From contig NW_024881691.1 of the NCBI RefSeq assembly GCF_019059575.1, positions 124,001 through 188,000 of the forward strand: a DNA stretch of 64,000 nt. The letters are read 5' to 3'. Below, piece by piece: positions 11,401 through 21,058 of this stretch. Source of the stretch: Amphibalanus amphitrite. Taxonomy: Eukaryota; Arthropoda; Thecostraca; Balanomorpha; Balanidae. A program made the position numbers and the translations under genes. The notes beneath the pieces were generated by a model, which was not told the DNA's origin, did not search any database, and saw nothing but the letters and a program-made list of their open reading frames with translations. Numbering within the stretch: the stretch's first letter is position 1; each line of letters begins with the position of its first letter.

Positions 11401-14400
11401 CAACTGTTTCGTCGGTGCCCAGTGTTGCCTGATGGACCAGTTCGCGCAAGTCTCGCCCGCTCAGAGCATTACCCTAATTGCGTCGGTCGTAACCGTACTC
11501 TGAGAACACTTGACGCACACGGTTGGCCCGCGGTACCATGCATGTCCGCTGACCTTTTCTGAGCCGTATATACACCCGTTCAGCCGCACCGACCCGTCAC
11601 CGTCCTCTCGGTCTGAGTGGGCGCTGGGAGTGCGGTCACGGCCGGCGGCTGATTCGCGAGCTGCTGGGGTAGAGGGGTTCCCTTTGTTACTGCAGTTGAT
11701 CCCTGCACGTGAACTAAGGGGCTGCAGTAATGCCGGCACCGGGCCGGTAGTTGTAAGATAAGATATAACAGCTGATTGCGTGACATTGCACAGGTGTACG
11801 CAACCTGTTCTTTGCCACTTCCTTGCTGATTTTCACTCCGACTATTTGTGAATCATCATTAGATTAGATGGACTAACTGATGACAAGCCGCCGTTTTCGA
11901 CAAGTATGCCTTTGTGAACGGTCGGTACATTAGGATCGTGAGCAGTAGGTTTGGCCCAAGATAACTTTACTATAGGTTTGGCTAATCACCGCATGTATGT
12001 ACAGTGTACACTTGGGGGCAGATTGATGTTCCACCACTCCCTACCCATCGGGCTCCCATGGCTCCCAGGCCATGGCCAGTGGCAGCACTGGCAGCACTGG
12101 CACTGGCAGGCAGTGCTGACCAGTGCTGAGAGCAGGCAACACTGGCAGCACTGGCACTGGCAGGCAGTGCTGAGCAGTACTGGGGGCAGGCAACACTGGC
12201 AGCACTGGCACTGGCAGGCAGTGCTGACCAGTGCTGAGAGCAGGCAACACTGGCAGCGGCCAGTGCTGAGCCATGGGAGCCCGATGGGTAGGGAGTGGTG
12301 GAACATCAATCTGCCCCCGAGTGTACCACCCGCGCCTGGTAAATATCGACCGTTCCGCCCTCCGTATCCAATGCAAGGTCACACGGTGGGCGGTGATGGT
12401 GAACCAGATACCAATATGTTCCACGATGGGATGGGGCAGCTTATCGTATTAGGTATATCGGCCGCGAGGCGTGACATACGTTTCGACATACATTTAACAC
12501 GCTGTTGTCAACCAAAATACTAGTATATTCGGACTGTGACATGACGTCCATATTTGTTTCTATTTCGGACACCGAAGTCACGGTAGAGCGTTGTGGTCTC
12601 TCTATGTGCGCCGCTCACTGCCGTCTCGGCTCTCTGCGTTTCAGGCGAGGCAATCCGTCCCAGTCGGAGTCGGGCTCGGTACCGATACCGTCCGGCTCAC
12701 AGCGGCTCGGCAGCGCCGAAAACAGCCCCCCGGACGGCAGCTCGGCCGGCGGCGGCGGCGGCGGCGGCTCGGCCGGTGCCAACGGCAACTGGCCGCTGCT
12801 GCAGCAGACCAAAAAGTCGCGCGGCAGGAAGAGTCGGAAACGGAACGCCGAGACCGCGGCGGCGGCGACGTCGGCGGCGCCGGCGCGGACAGCGGGTGCG
12901 GTGTCGGGCGCGACCGGCAGCGGCGCCGCCGGGACTCTAGTGAACGCTCAGTCGGACGACGAGAACAGCACGGGCTCGCGGGAGCGGCAGACGGACAGCA
13001 GCAGGTCCACGCCGCTCTCCCAGCCGGCGGCGTCGGCGGCCACCCCTCCGCCCGAGCCGGCCGCCCAGCCGGCGGCCACGCCTCCCCCTCCGGCGCCGAC
13101 CCCGCCGGCGGCCGCCGCTCCGGAGCCGCAGCCGGACCCGGAGCGGCAGCCCGAGCCGGAGCCCAGTGAACAGCGGTCAGCCTCGCCATCGCCTCCTCCG
13201 GCGGCGGCTGTGGCGCCCTCGCCCGCCCCGTCCCCCGCCCCCGCTCCCGCTCCCGCTCCGTCCCCCGCCCCAGCGCCGGCGCAGTCGGTGACGGCGGTGC
13301 CCTCGCCGGCGCCGACGCCAGCGATCGCCACGCTGACGCCGCCGCCGGGCCTGTCGCACCCGACGCCGGCGTCGACGCCCGCCTCGAGCGCCGGCTCTGC
13401 CGAGTGGCTGGTGCCGGGCCGCGGCGACTCGCTGGCGGCCGCGCTGCTCAGCCAGCCCACGCCGCCGCCCGAACAAGACGACCAGCCGCTGGACGGCGGC
13501 GCCGACGACCTCGACTTCGACCCGTTCGAGGAGACGGAGAAGGGTCTGAGCGCGCTGCTGGAGCGCGAGCGCGAGCAGCAGGCGCGCCAGGCGGCGCAGC
13601 GGCAGCACGCGCTGCGGCTCGGCACCGGCGCGCCGCCGCCCGCGCCGGGACTCTCTAGCTTTAATGCGGCGGCGGCGGCGCGCGCGCGTCTGCCGCCTCC
13701 GGGCTTCAGCGGCCCCAGCGGCCTGGGTCTGGGTCCGCTGGGCCACCCGGCACAGCAGCCGGCGCCAGGTGAGAACTCATGGCGCGCTCTGCGACTGCCT
13801 CAGTCGCCGCGCTGTCTGCACGGCGGGCTCAAATCTGGCCCCGATAAAATACTGGTAAATGTGACCACGCAGTCTTGTCTAAGAAGCGGTCACCCGTTTC
13901 AGTGGCTGTGGCACTTGATAGACTTCCCTAACCAATTAAATGGGGCAGCGTGGGAAGGAAAACCCAGGCTGCTCGACATTTCTTTTTTATTTGCAGTTTA
14001 TTTATGTGTTAGTAACGTTGAAGTCATTTACTTGTGAGTGCATTTACTTGTGACCTAAACTGGTCCCTGAGTGTAATGTATGTAATGTATATAATGACCT
14101 CAGGGTCGCAGCATGGTTTAATTAGTGTCCTCACCAGGGAAGCCGTTCCCGTGCTTGGTTGAGGATGTCAGTCTGTGAGACGTTGTTTGTATTGTGTGTG
14201 GTGGCTCCCGATGCCGTTTGTGTTCCTTGCGTCAGCGGCATATAGTCGAGCCGGGCCCGGGTGTTTACAATACTCGGAAGCCGCTGCCTCCTCGCCGAGT
14301 GTTTACAAACACGGCGACACTGACGCGAGGCGCAGCCGCCGTCGGCTCTCAGCTCTGCGCCGTCTGCTCTGTGCAGCTGTCTGATCTAGTGGCAATCCTA

Positions 14401-15679
14401 TCGATCTGCAGAGTATCCTTTATTGAATCCATTACTTTCTTATTTTTATATTCCTATATTTTGAGGATCTGAGTGAAACGAATTGCAGCTGATAAATTCC
14501 AGTTCTGCGAGATGTAGGTCTTCGTCCGGCTTCCGACAGCTCTATATTTCTTTTCATTTCATCTTTGCGATGAAATGAATATCAATGTCGATCTTTCTAC
14601 TGTGTGATGTCGATCCGTGGGATCCCGCTCGACGAGTCTCGCACGGTGTCTGTTCTGTTTGTGTGTTTCCTGTGTGGCGACTGCTGACCACTACCACTGA
14701 CCGGTGCCGCCGCGCCGTTCCAGATCTGTGTGGCAGCAAGATGCTGCCGTTCCTAAACGGCGGTGGTCTGAACGGTCTGAACGGTCTGAGCCGACCGCCG
14801 CCGCCGGGACGACCGCGCGCCCTCTCGCCGCACGACAGCCTCTTCTCGGATCTCTCCAGCATGATGCTGGTGGGCGGCCAGAGCCAGCCGCAGCAGCAGC
14901 CGCAGCCGCCCCGCCACGACAGCCTCAAGGACTGGCAGGGCCTCAAGAAGCACTTTCCCAACATCAACATATCGTTCAGCAGCGGCGCGCCGCCGGCGGC
15001 GGCCGGCGTGGGCCGGTTTCCGCCTGGCCAGCCGGGCTCCGGGGCTCGCCACCCGGCCCACCACGGCCCGGCGCCGCCGCTGGCCCGCTTCATGGCCCAG
15101 CCGCCCAAACCGACCACCTCGCAAGGTACGTGACGATCGGCCGCGGAGCAGACAGGCCCTGTCGGAGAGGCGTGTGGTGATGCCGGCGCTACATGCCGCA
15201 CCCGGGATGTCGGTATGGGTTGCTGCTTTAGTGTTCCGACGATAGCTACCGTGGCGCCATCCCGGCCAGTGTGCCCATTTGACGACAGATGACATGTTTC
15301 TGGGGGAGCGTGAAGGGTTCGGAGCCGTGTTCAGAGTGTAGCTTAGTGATGTGAATTAGCTGGACTGACTGCGGCCAGTCACGCAGTGTGGTGTCGTTGA
15401 CTATCCCCCCACTGCCCGCGTCCCTCTGACGGTGTCGTCACTCCGCCGTCAGGCTGGAGCGGCGGCTCCGGCTCCGACTGGACGGCCATGGACCCGGCGA
15501 TCGTGTCGTCTGGCCAGCTGGCGGCGCCGGCGCGCTCCGACTCGCCGCCGCACTGGCTCCGCTCGCTGGAGCAGCTCACCGAGACGGGTCCCATGTACCC
15601 GCCGGCGGGGCCGCCGCAGCGTGCCGCGCCGGCCCTCTGGACCTCCACTCCGCCGCCGGGCTTCAACCCGGCCCTGTGA
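8432..15679 (+). CDS. CNOT4: CCR4-NOT complex subunit 4, RING E3 ubiquitin ligase
   Basis: Coding exons are 8432-8530, 9395-9658, 10003-10089, 10443-10632, 11166-11289, 12645-13768, 14724-15125 and 15453-15679; all phases match and give about 838 residues. Residues about 11-54 form the C4C4 RING (CPLCMEQF ... CTCGYQICRFCWHRI ... CPACR). A Lys/Glu/Gln-rich coiled coil follows (about 68-100), then an RRM (from KNLVFVVGL, about residue 108, to ASAYVTYYR and RTLKASLGTTKYC) and a CCCH finger (C-x8-C-x5-C-x3-H ending CMYLH). This order is diagnostic of CNOT4/Not4. The remaining two thirds is a Pro/Ala/Ser-rich disordered tail ending TPPPGFNPAL. The RING recruits an E2 enzyme for ubiquitylation tied to stalled ribosomes and to CCR4-NOT mRNA decay. 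The start lies in MAYDMDDQAECPLC just before the RING, as in the family. An alternative acceptor before exon 4 would add six residues. Confidence 0.95.
8727..8748. repeat. (CT)n microsatellite in a CNOT4 intron
   Basis: Eleven CT units inside the intron after the first coding exon. Confidence 0.9.
10323..10416. repeat. TGACC-rich degenerate tandem repeat in a CNOT4 intron
   Basis: Units of TGACCTGACC and TGACCATGACC recur directly before the acceptor of CNOT4 exon 4. On the opposite strand they read as overlapping AGGTCA hexamers, the same motif that fills the piggyBac-like MITEs of this window. Confidence 0.85.
12006..12326. mobile_element. Foldback element: near-perfect arms around a 54-bp tandem repeat
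   Basis: Arms 12006-12066 and 12266-12326 are inverted copies; the core 57 bp (12008-12064 against 12268-12324) differ at one position. Between them lie about three 54-bp units rich in CACTGGCAG. No coding sequence belongs to it. It lies in the CNOT4 intron before exon 6. A long hairpin could form in the pre-mRNA. Near-identity of the arms suggests a young insertion or ongoing conversion. Superfamily is not assigned; flanking GTGTAC-like bases are too short to call a target duplication. Confidence 0.8.
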
Positions 15680-15815
15680 CGCCCGACCGCCGCCGCCGCC
15701 ACACCAGTGAGTACCCGCGGGAACCGGGAGGGCAGGTCAGGTCAGGGACTGGGGAGTCACTGCAGGACACCCTGTGACGCCCGGCCGCCGCCGCCGCCGC
15801 CACACCAGTGAGTAC
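15675..15815 (+). repeat. 98-bp tandem duplication spanning the CNOT4 stop codon
   Basis: The segment from TGTGACGCCC through a GCC run to CACCAGTGAGTACC occurs at 15675 and again at 15773. Each copy ends in a splice-donor-like CCA|GTGAGTACC. The first copy contains the CNOT4 TGA stop and the likely 3'-UTR donor. Confidence 0.85.
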
Positions 15816-16282
15816 CGGGAGGGTGTGAGGGCGGGCCAGGGACAGGGGGCCGGCCAGCAGTTTAGCTGCGATCATGAGGCAGCCGTGAGGTGACGTAGCG
15901 ATGCCACAACTGCTGACCCAGTCAGTAGCTGACTGTACCAGCTGTTGCCGGATTTCCCGTGTCGGCGGCTGTGTTAATATGCGATCCGTGTGGCCGCTCT
16001 CGGTGACGTCTCCGGCTCGCTGGCGCCACCTGTCAATATCAGCTGTCGTTCGTTGGCATACCAAGGGCGGTCGCCTTCGTCTGCCCGTGAACTGATAGGC
16101 GTGCTTGTACCTTTATGTCCTACGTATTATCTTACGCTGTCGTGTTTTTTCTGCGGTTTTTATAATGGTAGGCGTACCAATTGTGTTACCGTTCTTCAGC
16201 CCTGCATTACGCATAAGCTCACCGTTCGTTAGATATTATGTCAGATGCTAACCATCGCCCCTCGTCCTTTCTCTCTTTGCAG

Positions 16283-17425
16283 ACGGACCTCTGACCGATA
16301 TCTGACCCGAGCGACGGCCCGGCGCGGCGCCCGCGGCCGGCCGGCTGGCGGGGCCGCGGCGCCGGCGCCGGCCGCCTCGGGCCCAAATCTGTGATGCAAG
16401 TGTCGACCGGGGCGGTGCCGGGCGGCCCGTGGCCCGCGCCGACTGACGGAGGGGCAGGGGCGGGCTGCCCGCGGCCGGTCGGCCCCGGTCCCAGTGCCTC
16501 GGGGTGGGTCGGCCGGGTCGGCCCGGGTGGCGGCGTGTGACCCCTGACCGGGCGCCGCCGGCCGTCCGGACCGTCCGGACGGGCCGGACCCGCCGGCCGC
16601 GAGCGTGGCCCACTGAGCACCAAAGGAAGGTCTGTTTCTCCCGGTTTATGCTGGTGCGGTACTGACGGGTGCTCGCCGGTCCGGAGCGGGGGCGGCGCGC
16701 CGCGGCCGGCGCCCTGCCCTCGGCAGGGACCGGCCCGGGCCAGCGGCTGCCCAGCTCCGACCTGAGAGCGGGTCGCCGTGCTGCGGATAGGGCTCAACGC
16801 GCCGCTGCGCGCTCCAGGGGCGGCGTGAACCGGATCGGGGAGGCGGCGCATGGCGACAGGGCAGTGCAAATCTCGGGAACAGGTGGAAATTATGCTGTGG
16901 AAACACCCCACACAGGTATGGGTTTTTATTGAGCGCACTTGGGCCTGTGGTCCTCTGTAGGTTTTTGATAAGCCGCGTGCCTGCTGTGCGCTGTTCTCAC
17001 GGCATCTGAGCGTGTTTCCGACGATGAAGGTTTGTTACTGGCGCGGCGGACGGTGTGGCCGGGAGTGCCGGCCGCGGGCAGCGACTGCAAAGGAGACCGG
17101 GCGAGACACGAGAGAGAAGGCGAGGGGCTGAGCGGGGCCGGCCGCCGCCACGGGAGCGAACGGACCGACCTCAGAAGAGTATATGTGCGCGGGGAAGGAG
17201 GCCAGAGAGCGGAGAGAGGGCGAGAGTCACCGGACGGTACATGTGCGCCAGCTAGTCCACAGAGGGGGCGGCGGCCGGCCGGGTGGTACGGGCCGCCAGG
17301 CGCGCCCGGGCCGCCGCAAACACGTGTGTGTTATGTTGCCTTGACCCATTCTCCGATTGGCTAAACTTCAGTCCGTATAAGTACTTGGCAATCTTTCTGA
17401 AATAAAGATACGACTCTCGCTGCTG
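16283..17425 (+). other. CNOT4: Likely 3'-UTR terminal exon of CNOT4 with polyadenylation signal
   Basis: A pyrimidine-rich acceptor (CTCTCTTTGCAG) at 16271-16282 follows the donor just after the CNOT4 stop. The sequence then runs without a convincing reading frame to AATAAA at 17401-17406, followed by a GT-rich TGGTTTGTGTTTCC. That is the expected signal for mRNA 3'-end formation. The exon extent is inferred. Confidence 0.5.
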
Positions 17426-17429
17426 GTTT

Positions 17430-18620
17430 GTGTTTCCGGCGTCTGCGAAGTGCGGCGCCCCCAAAACTCATAGGCTTGCTGTTCTGTTGTGATGTCCATG
17501 CGTTAATACAAGAGGATGTATTTACCCGGCGCTGTGCAGTGTGTGCTGAGTCGGTGCCGACCAAAAAGCTGATTGTATCAGTCGAGAGTCAACCTTCCGA
17601 GCTGAGCCGGGACCGAGCTGTCCGTTATCGCTTTAGCTCCAGTCAGGGCAAATCACGTCGGTAATGGAAGCTGACGGCAAAAAGAAAAAAAAAAACGAGA
17701 GCTGCGCGTAACACTCTTGCCACGGAACTTTTCGCTTGTCGCGCCTGACTTCCATTGCTGGGGCCTTTGGACGTACAATAATTTAACGCTCCTTTATCAA
17801 TGCATGCTGACGAATTTCATTTGCCGGTTCGCCTTTGACAATCAAATCGCCAAGTTAAAAATGCAAATTAAATGTAGTCAAAGCATTAATGATATAGGGC
17901 CTTGCATTAATGTGCTTATTTTTAACATACCTAAACCATCGTTGCGGTGGATATCAACATTTAATTCTGGGGATGACTCACCGGATGAGCCGTATTCTGC
18001 GTGACCGCTCGACGCAGGTGGTTTGTTTACGGTAAATTGAGTGGCGTGAGGAGTTCTATAGCCTTGGGCGTGAGTGTGTCGGTTGTGTTTCGTGCATGAA
18101 AAGAGTGACGTCAGTGAAATGTGCGTTTTAGAAAGGAGGTGATATCGATAATGGAACAGTATTTATTTCAAAGCGTCACTCATTTTAGCGGCGCCGGTTT
18201 CAAGTTCAGTGCGCGGTGCACGTCGCGGCATGCTGGGGGCAGTGACCTTGAACTTGGCATCCCGCGTCAGCCGCTCGGTTTCAGTGCGCGTGGTCCGTCC
18301 CGGGGTCGGTCGTTGGCAGAATAGTGCAGTGCTGGCTGTGATAGGCAGAGCTCCTTCCACTGGCTGGTGTTTGGCGGCCCAGACTGTACCACGTGACTCC
18401 GCAGTCGCACCACGGACCAAGACCGGACCGGGGAGGCCATGCACGCAGGACGGCGGTCAGCGGCCGGCCGCGCTCTGCGCTGGTGAGTACCACCTTTTAG
18501 TGCTTTGTTTCTGCCTGGGTAATTTGTCTGTCCAAAGAAACCATGATAGGTACCTGTCAGGTTCATCGCAATTCACCCCGTGTTTAACTGTACACTAAAG
18601 TTAGCCAATGAAAGAAATAG
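17430..18620. other. Unannotated intergenic DNA
   Basis: No domain-bearing frame. A short ATG frame at 18438 runs into a GTGAGTACC donor and could be a first exon, but nothing downstream supports it. Confidence 0.4.
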
Positions 18621-18627
18621 CATTTTG

Positions 18628-19270
18628 CCCAGCCAGCAATATCAATATGGTTTGGCTCATGTCCGTAGTGCCCCGCGAAATCCGACATGTCAGATCTGTC
18701 AGATTTAGGCTGCTGTAAACGGCCAACGCCGTCGGAACAAGGGGGTTGGGTCCAGAGGCGGATCCAGCTCAGAGTTTTTTTTGGGGGGGGGGGGGGGGAA
18801 ATCATAAAATTTATCGATTCTTTCCATGCATCGTCCATAGGCGTTACCTATGTTAAAATTATGCCGTTTGGGGGGGGGGGCAAATGCCCATTTTGCCTCC
18901 CCCCTGGATCCGCCACTGGTTGGGTCGACAAGACTCTTTTCCGGCTAGCCAGTCTTTGCCGTAGCGCTCCGGAGTTCGCATGGTTTCGGACCGTCAAGTC
19001 CGGCTCCCTACCGCGGCGTTGCTACGCGGCTGTCTCTTAGCTGCTCTGGCTTACTGCGGCTGAAGTATGGTTGAGGCACGGCACGGCTGATGCGGCATAA
19101 TTGGCTGTGGTGTGGGCGAGCTCTGGGATCGTGTCAGCTCCAGTAGAGCTTCAGACCTTGCCCGTATGTACGTACTTCGACCGGAGATAAGTGCCGGACC
19201 TAACCAGAATAAAGCATAACCAGAGTAAAACCAACTAGTTACGGCCCATAGGCCAATTTTGCTGGCTGGG
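18628..19270 (+). mobile_element. Unclassified inverted-repeat element with CCCAGCCAGCAA ends
   Basis: It begins CCCAGCCAGCAATAT and ends TTTTGCTGGCTGGG, an inverted pair. The interior (CCGGCTAGCCAGT, TGCTCTGGCTTACTG, ACGGCACGGCTGATGCGGC) matches the copy at 56441-56800 in the opposite orientation. No coding capacity. A hAT MITE interrupts it at 18753. No clear target duplication was found. Confidence 0.65.
18753..18918. mobile_element. hAT MITE (166 bp)
   Basis: Ends are CAGAGGCGGATCCAG and CTGGATCCGCCACTG, flanked by an exact 8-bp duplication GTTGGGTC (18745-18752 and 18919-18926). This is the hAT signature. The interior has long G tracts and no coding capacity. It is nested in the CCCAGCCAGC element. 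Confidence 0.92.
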
Positions 19271-19568
19271 CGATCCCTAGTCGTTTCGTGATACCCATGG
19301 CAGTTTCTTTTCATGATAGCGAATCCCTATATCGTTTTTCTGCATAGGCTGACTTGTACAGTCCACAGCAGAAGTAATGTGGGGTTTCAGTCATGGGTAT
19401 GTTCTGCTTCTGAAGCTTAGGAACGATTAGCCAGACTACAATGAAACTTTGAATGTAGCTTATATGTATCGTCACCCTTGGCTCTGCAACTTTAGCTATT
19501 TACATCTTCTTTTCGATCACTCCGCATTAAACAATCGCCAGTCAAAGCCAACCGTTGAGATTGGTAAA

Positions 19569-19760
19569 ACCCTACATTACTTTAGCGGTGGGCTGTACAT
19601 ACAGGCCCGAGGGGGCGGAGGGGGGGGGGGTGCATTCCTCCGAGCCGTTCCGTTTCGCTCCATGATTGAGCTAGAGCTTTGCGACAGAAGGAAGCGTGCG
19701 CCGTACGCATACGCAACAACTGGTAGGTATCGAATTTTCGGGTTCCAGAGTCGGTGACCT
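19569..19760 (+). mobile_element. Fragment related to the piggyBac-like MITE family
   Basis: A G tract followed by CATGATTGAGCTAGAGCTT and AACGAGCG-like sequence resembles the left interior of the element at 34722-35618. Termini are not recognised, so it is treated as a decayed fragment. Confidence 0.4.
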
Positions 19761-20654
19761 AAATCGTGAGTGTTCTGGAGCTTAATTATTTGTACAACCT
19801 CCAGTTCCCTGCGAAATATTTCCTTGTCACGGTACCCACTGAGAGCTTACGAGTTGCAAGTTGCAGCATTTTTGAACCGTGCAGAGGATCGCTTATGAAG
19901 TCATAGCCAGGTCAGTGAGCGGACCTGATGTGGTTAATGTCACAAGATCTGGCCTTTTATCTGAAGTCAAGTAGGTATGCTAACTTTCAGCTCCTTATCC
20001 CTAATCCGTTCCGAGCGATCGCGAGAAATCCGTCGTGGGGCACGCCTCCTCTTCCCTCAAGGCTGGCGCGTTACTTCGTAGGTCGCTCGGCCGCTCCAGC
20101 TTTGCTTATTACTCGCACCCATCTAATACCCTGCTTGTTGTAAGCATCCCTGTATTGAGACCTCAAATATATATTATCAGGCATTTTATTTCAGCAGCTC
20201 CTTCACCACGTCGGTTGATCGTTTATGCCTTAGCGCGGCGCGGCTGCAGCGGACGCATTCCCCGTCCACGGGTCATGCGGTACAGCATAGACTCAGGCGC
20301 CGCCGCTCCTGCCATCTAGTGACGAAATTGTCGACACTGAAGCGCCGGCGCCTGTCGATCAACTAAAGCGGTAGCCCAGCTATAGCCTATAGCTGTTAAG
20401 TTTTTTTTTAATAAATTATTTCGAGGTATCCAATACTAAGGATATGTATCAGAAAGGAAGGTAATGTTAAAAGTTGATGTTCGATGTTGATACGGTGCAG
20501 TTATTTACCTAACCTCAGCAGTCAGCACCCTCAGCTAGCATTTCCAGAGTAGCTGCCAGCATTTCCGCGAGCTCGAACACATCGATGTCTATAAATAGAT
20601 ACTGCAATGAGATGCTAGCTTCACATGAAACCAGACAGACATTCAAACACTTTT

Positions 20655-20660
20655 TATTAT
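20655..20660 (-). promoter_or_regulatory. Candidate polyadenylation signal of the 20.8-24.3 kb gene
   Basis: AATAAA on the minus strand, roughly 180 bp downstream of the TAA that closes the extended reading frame. Placement relative to that TAA fits a transcript that includes the extension. Confidence 0.4.
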
Positions 20661-20833
20661 CTAAAATAATTTAACATTACTTGCATTACAGATAACAGCT
20701 CAACCCTCACGTGTTACAGCACACTAGGTAACATACATAATAAAAACAATGAACGATTCATAGAGGATAATGCAGCACATGCCGAGCATCGGTTCGCACC
20801 TGCTCACGGCTGCCGTTTCCCCGGCAGATTGTT

Positions 20834-21058
20834 AATTTACTTTTGTATAGACCTGGCCTGTACTGTGACGTACTGGACCGGCTGGTACTGGGCCGCCGGC
20901 TGTACCGTGCGGTACTGCGGCTGGTACTGGGCAGGTACCGGTCCCTGCGGCTGCTGGTACTGCAGTTGGTACTGGCCGGACGCCCGGTCCCGGACCAGGT
21001 ACTGCCGGTACTGGGGAGGTGTCTGCTGCTGCTGCGTTTGCTGCTGCACCACCTGGTA
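20834..21058 (-). other. In-frame 74-codon continuation after the TAG of the preceding gene
   Basis: Immediately after the TAG the same frame continues YQVVQQQTQQQQ, then QYQLQYQQPQG and QYQPQYRTVQP, ending ARSIQK and TAA (20836-20834). Style and repeat phase match the upstream tail, where the position of the stop is normally Gln (CAG). It is either stop-codon read-through sequence or the cut-off end of a longer original protein. Confidence 0.7.

Noticed and set aside
12591-13746. Several overlapping Arg/Gly/Ala frames
   Set aside because: Shadows of CNOT4 exon 6 in other frames.
18438-18482. Possible first exon MHAGRRS... with GTGAGT donor
   Set aside because: Only fifteen codons, and no downstream plus-strand exon in matching phase was found.
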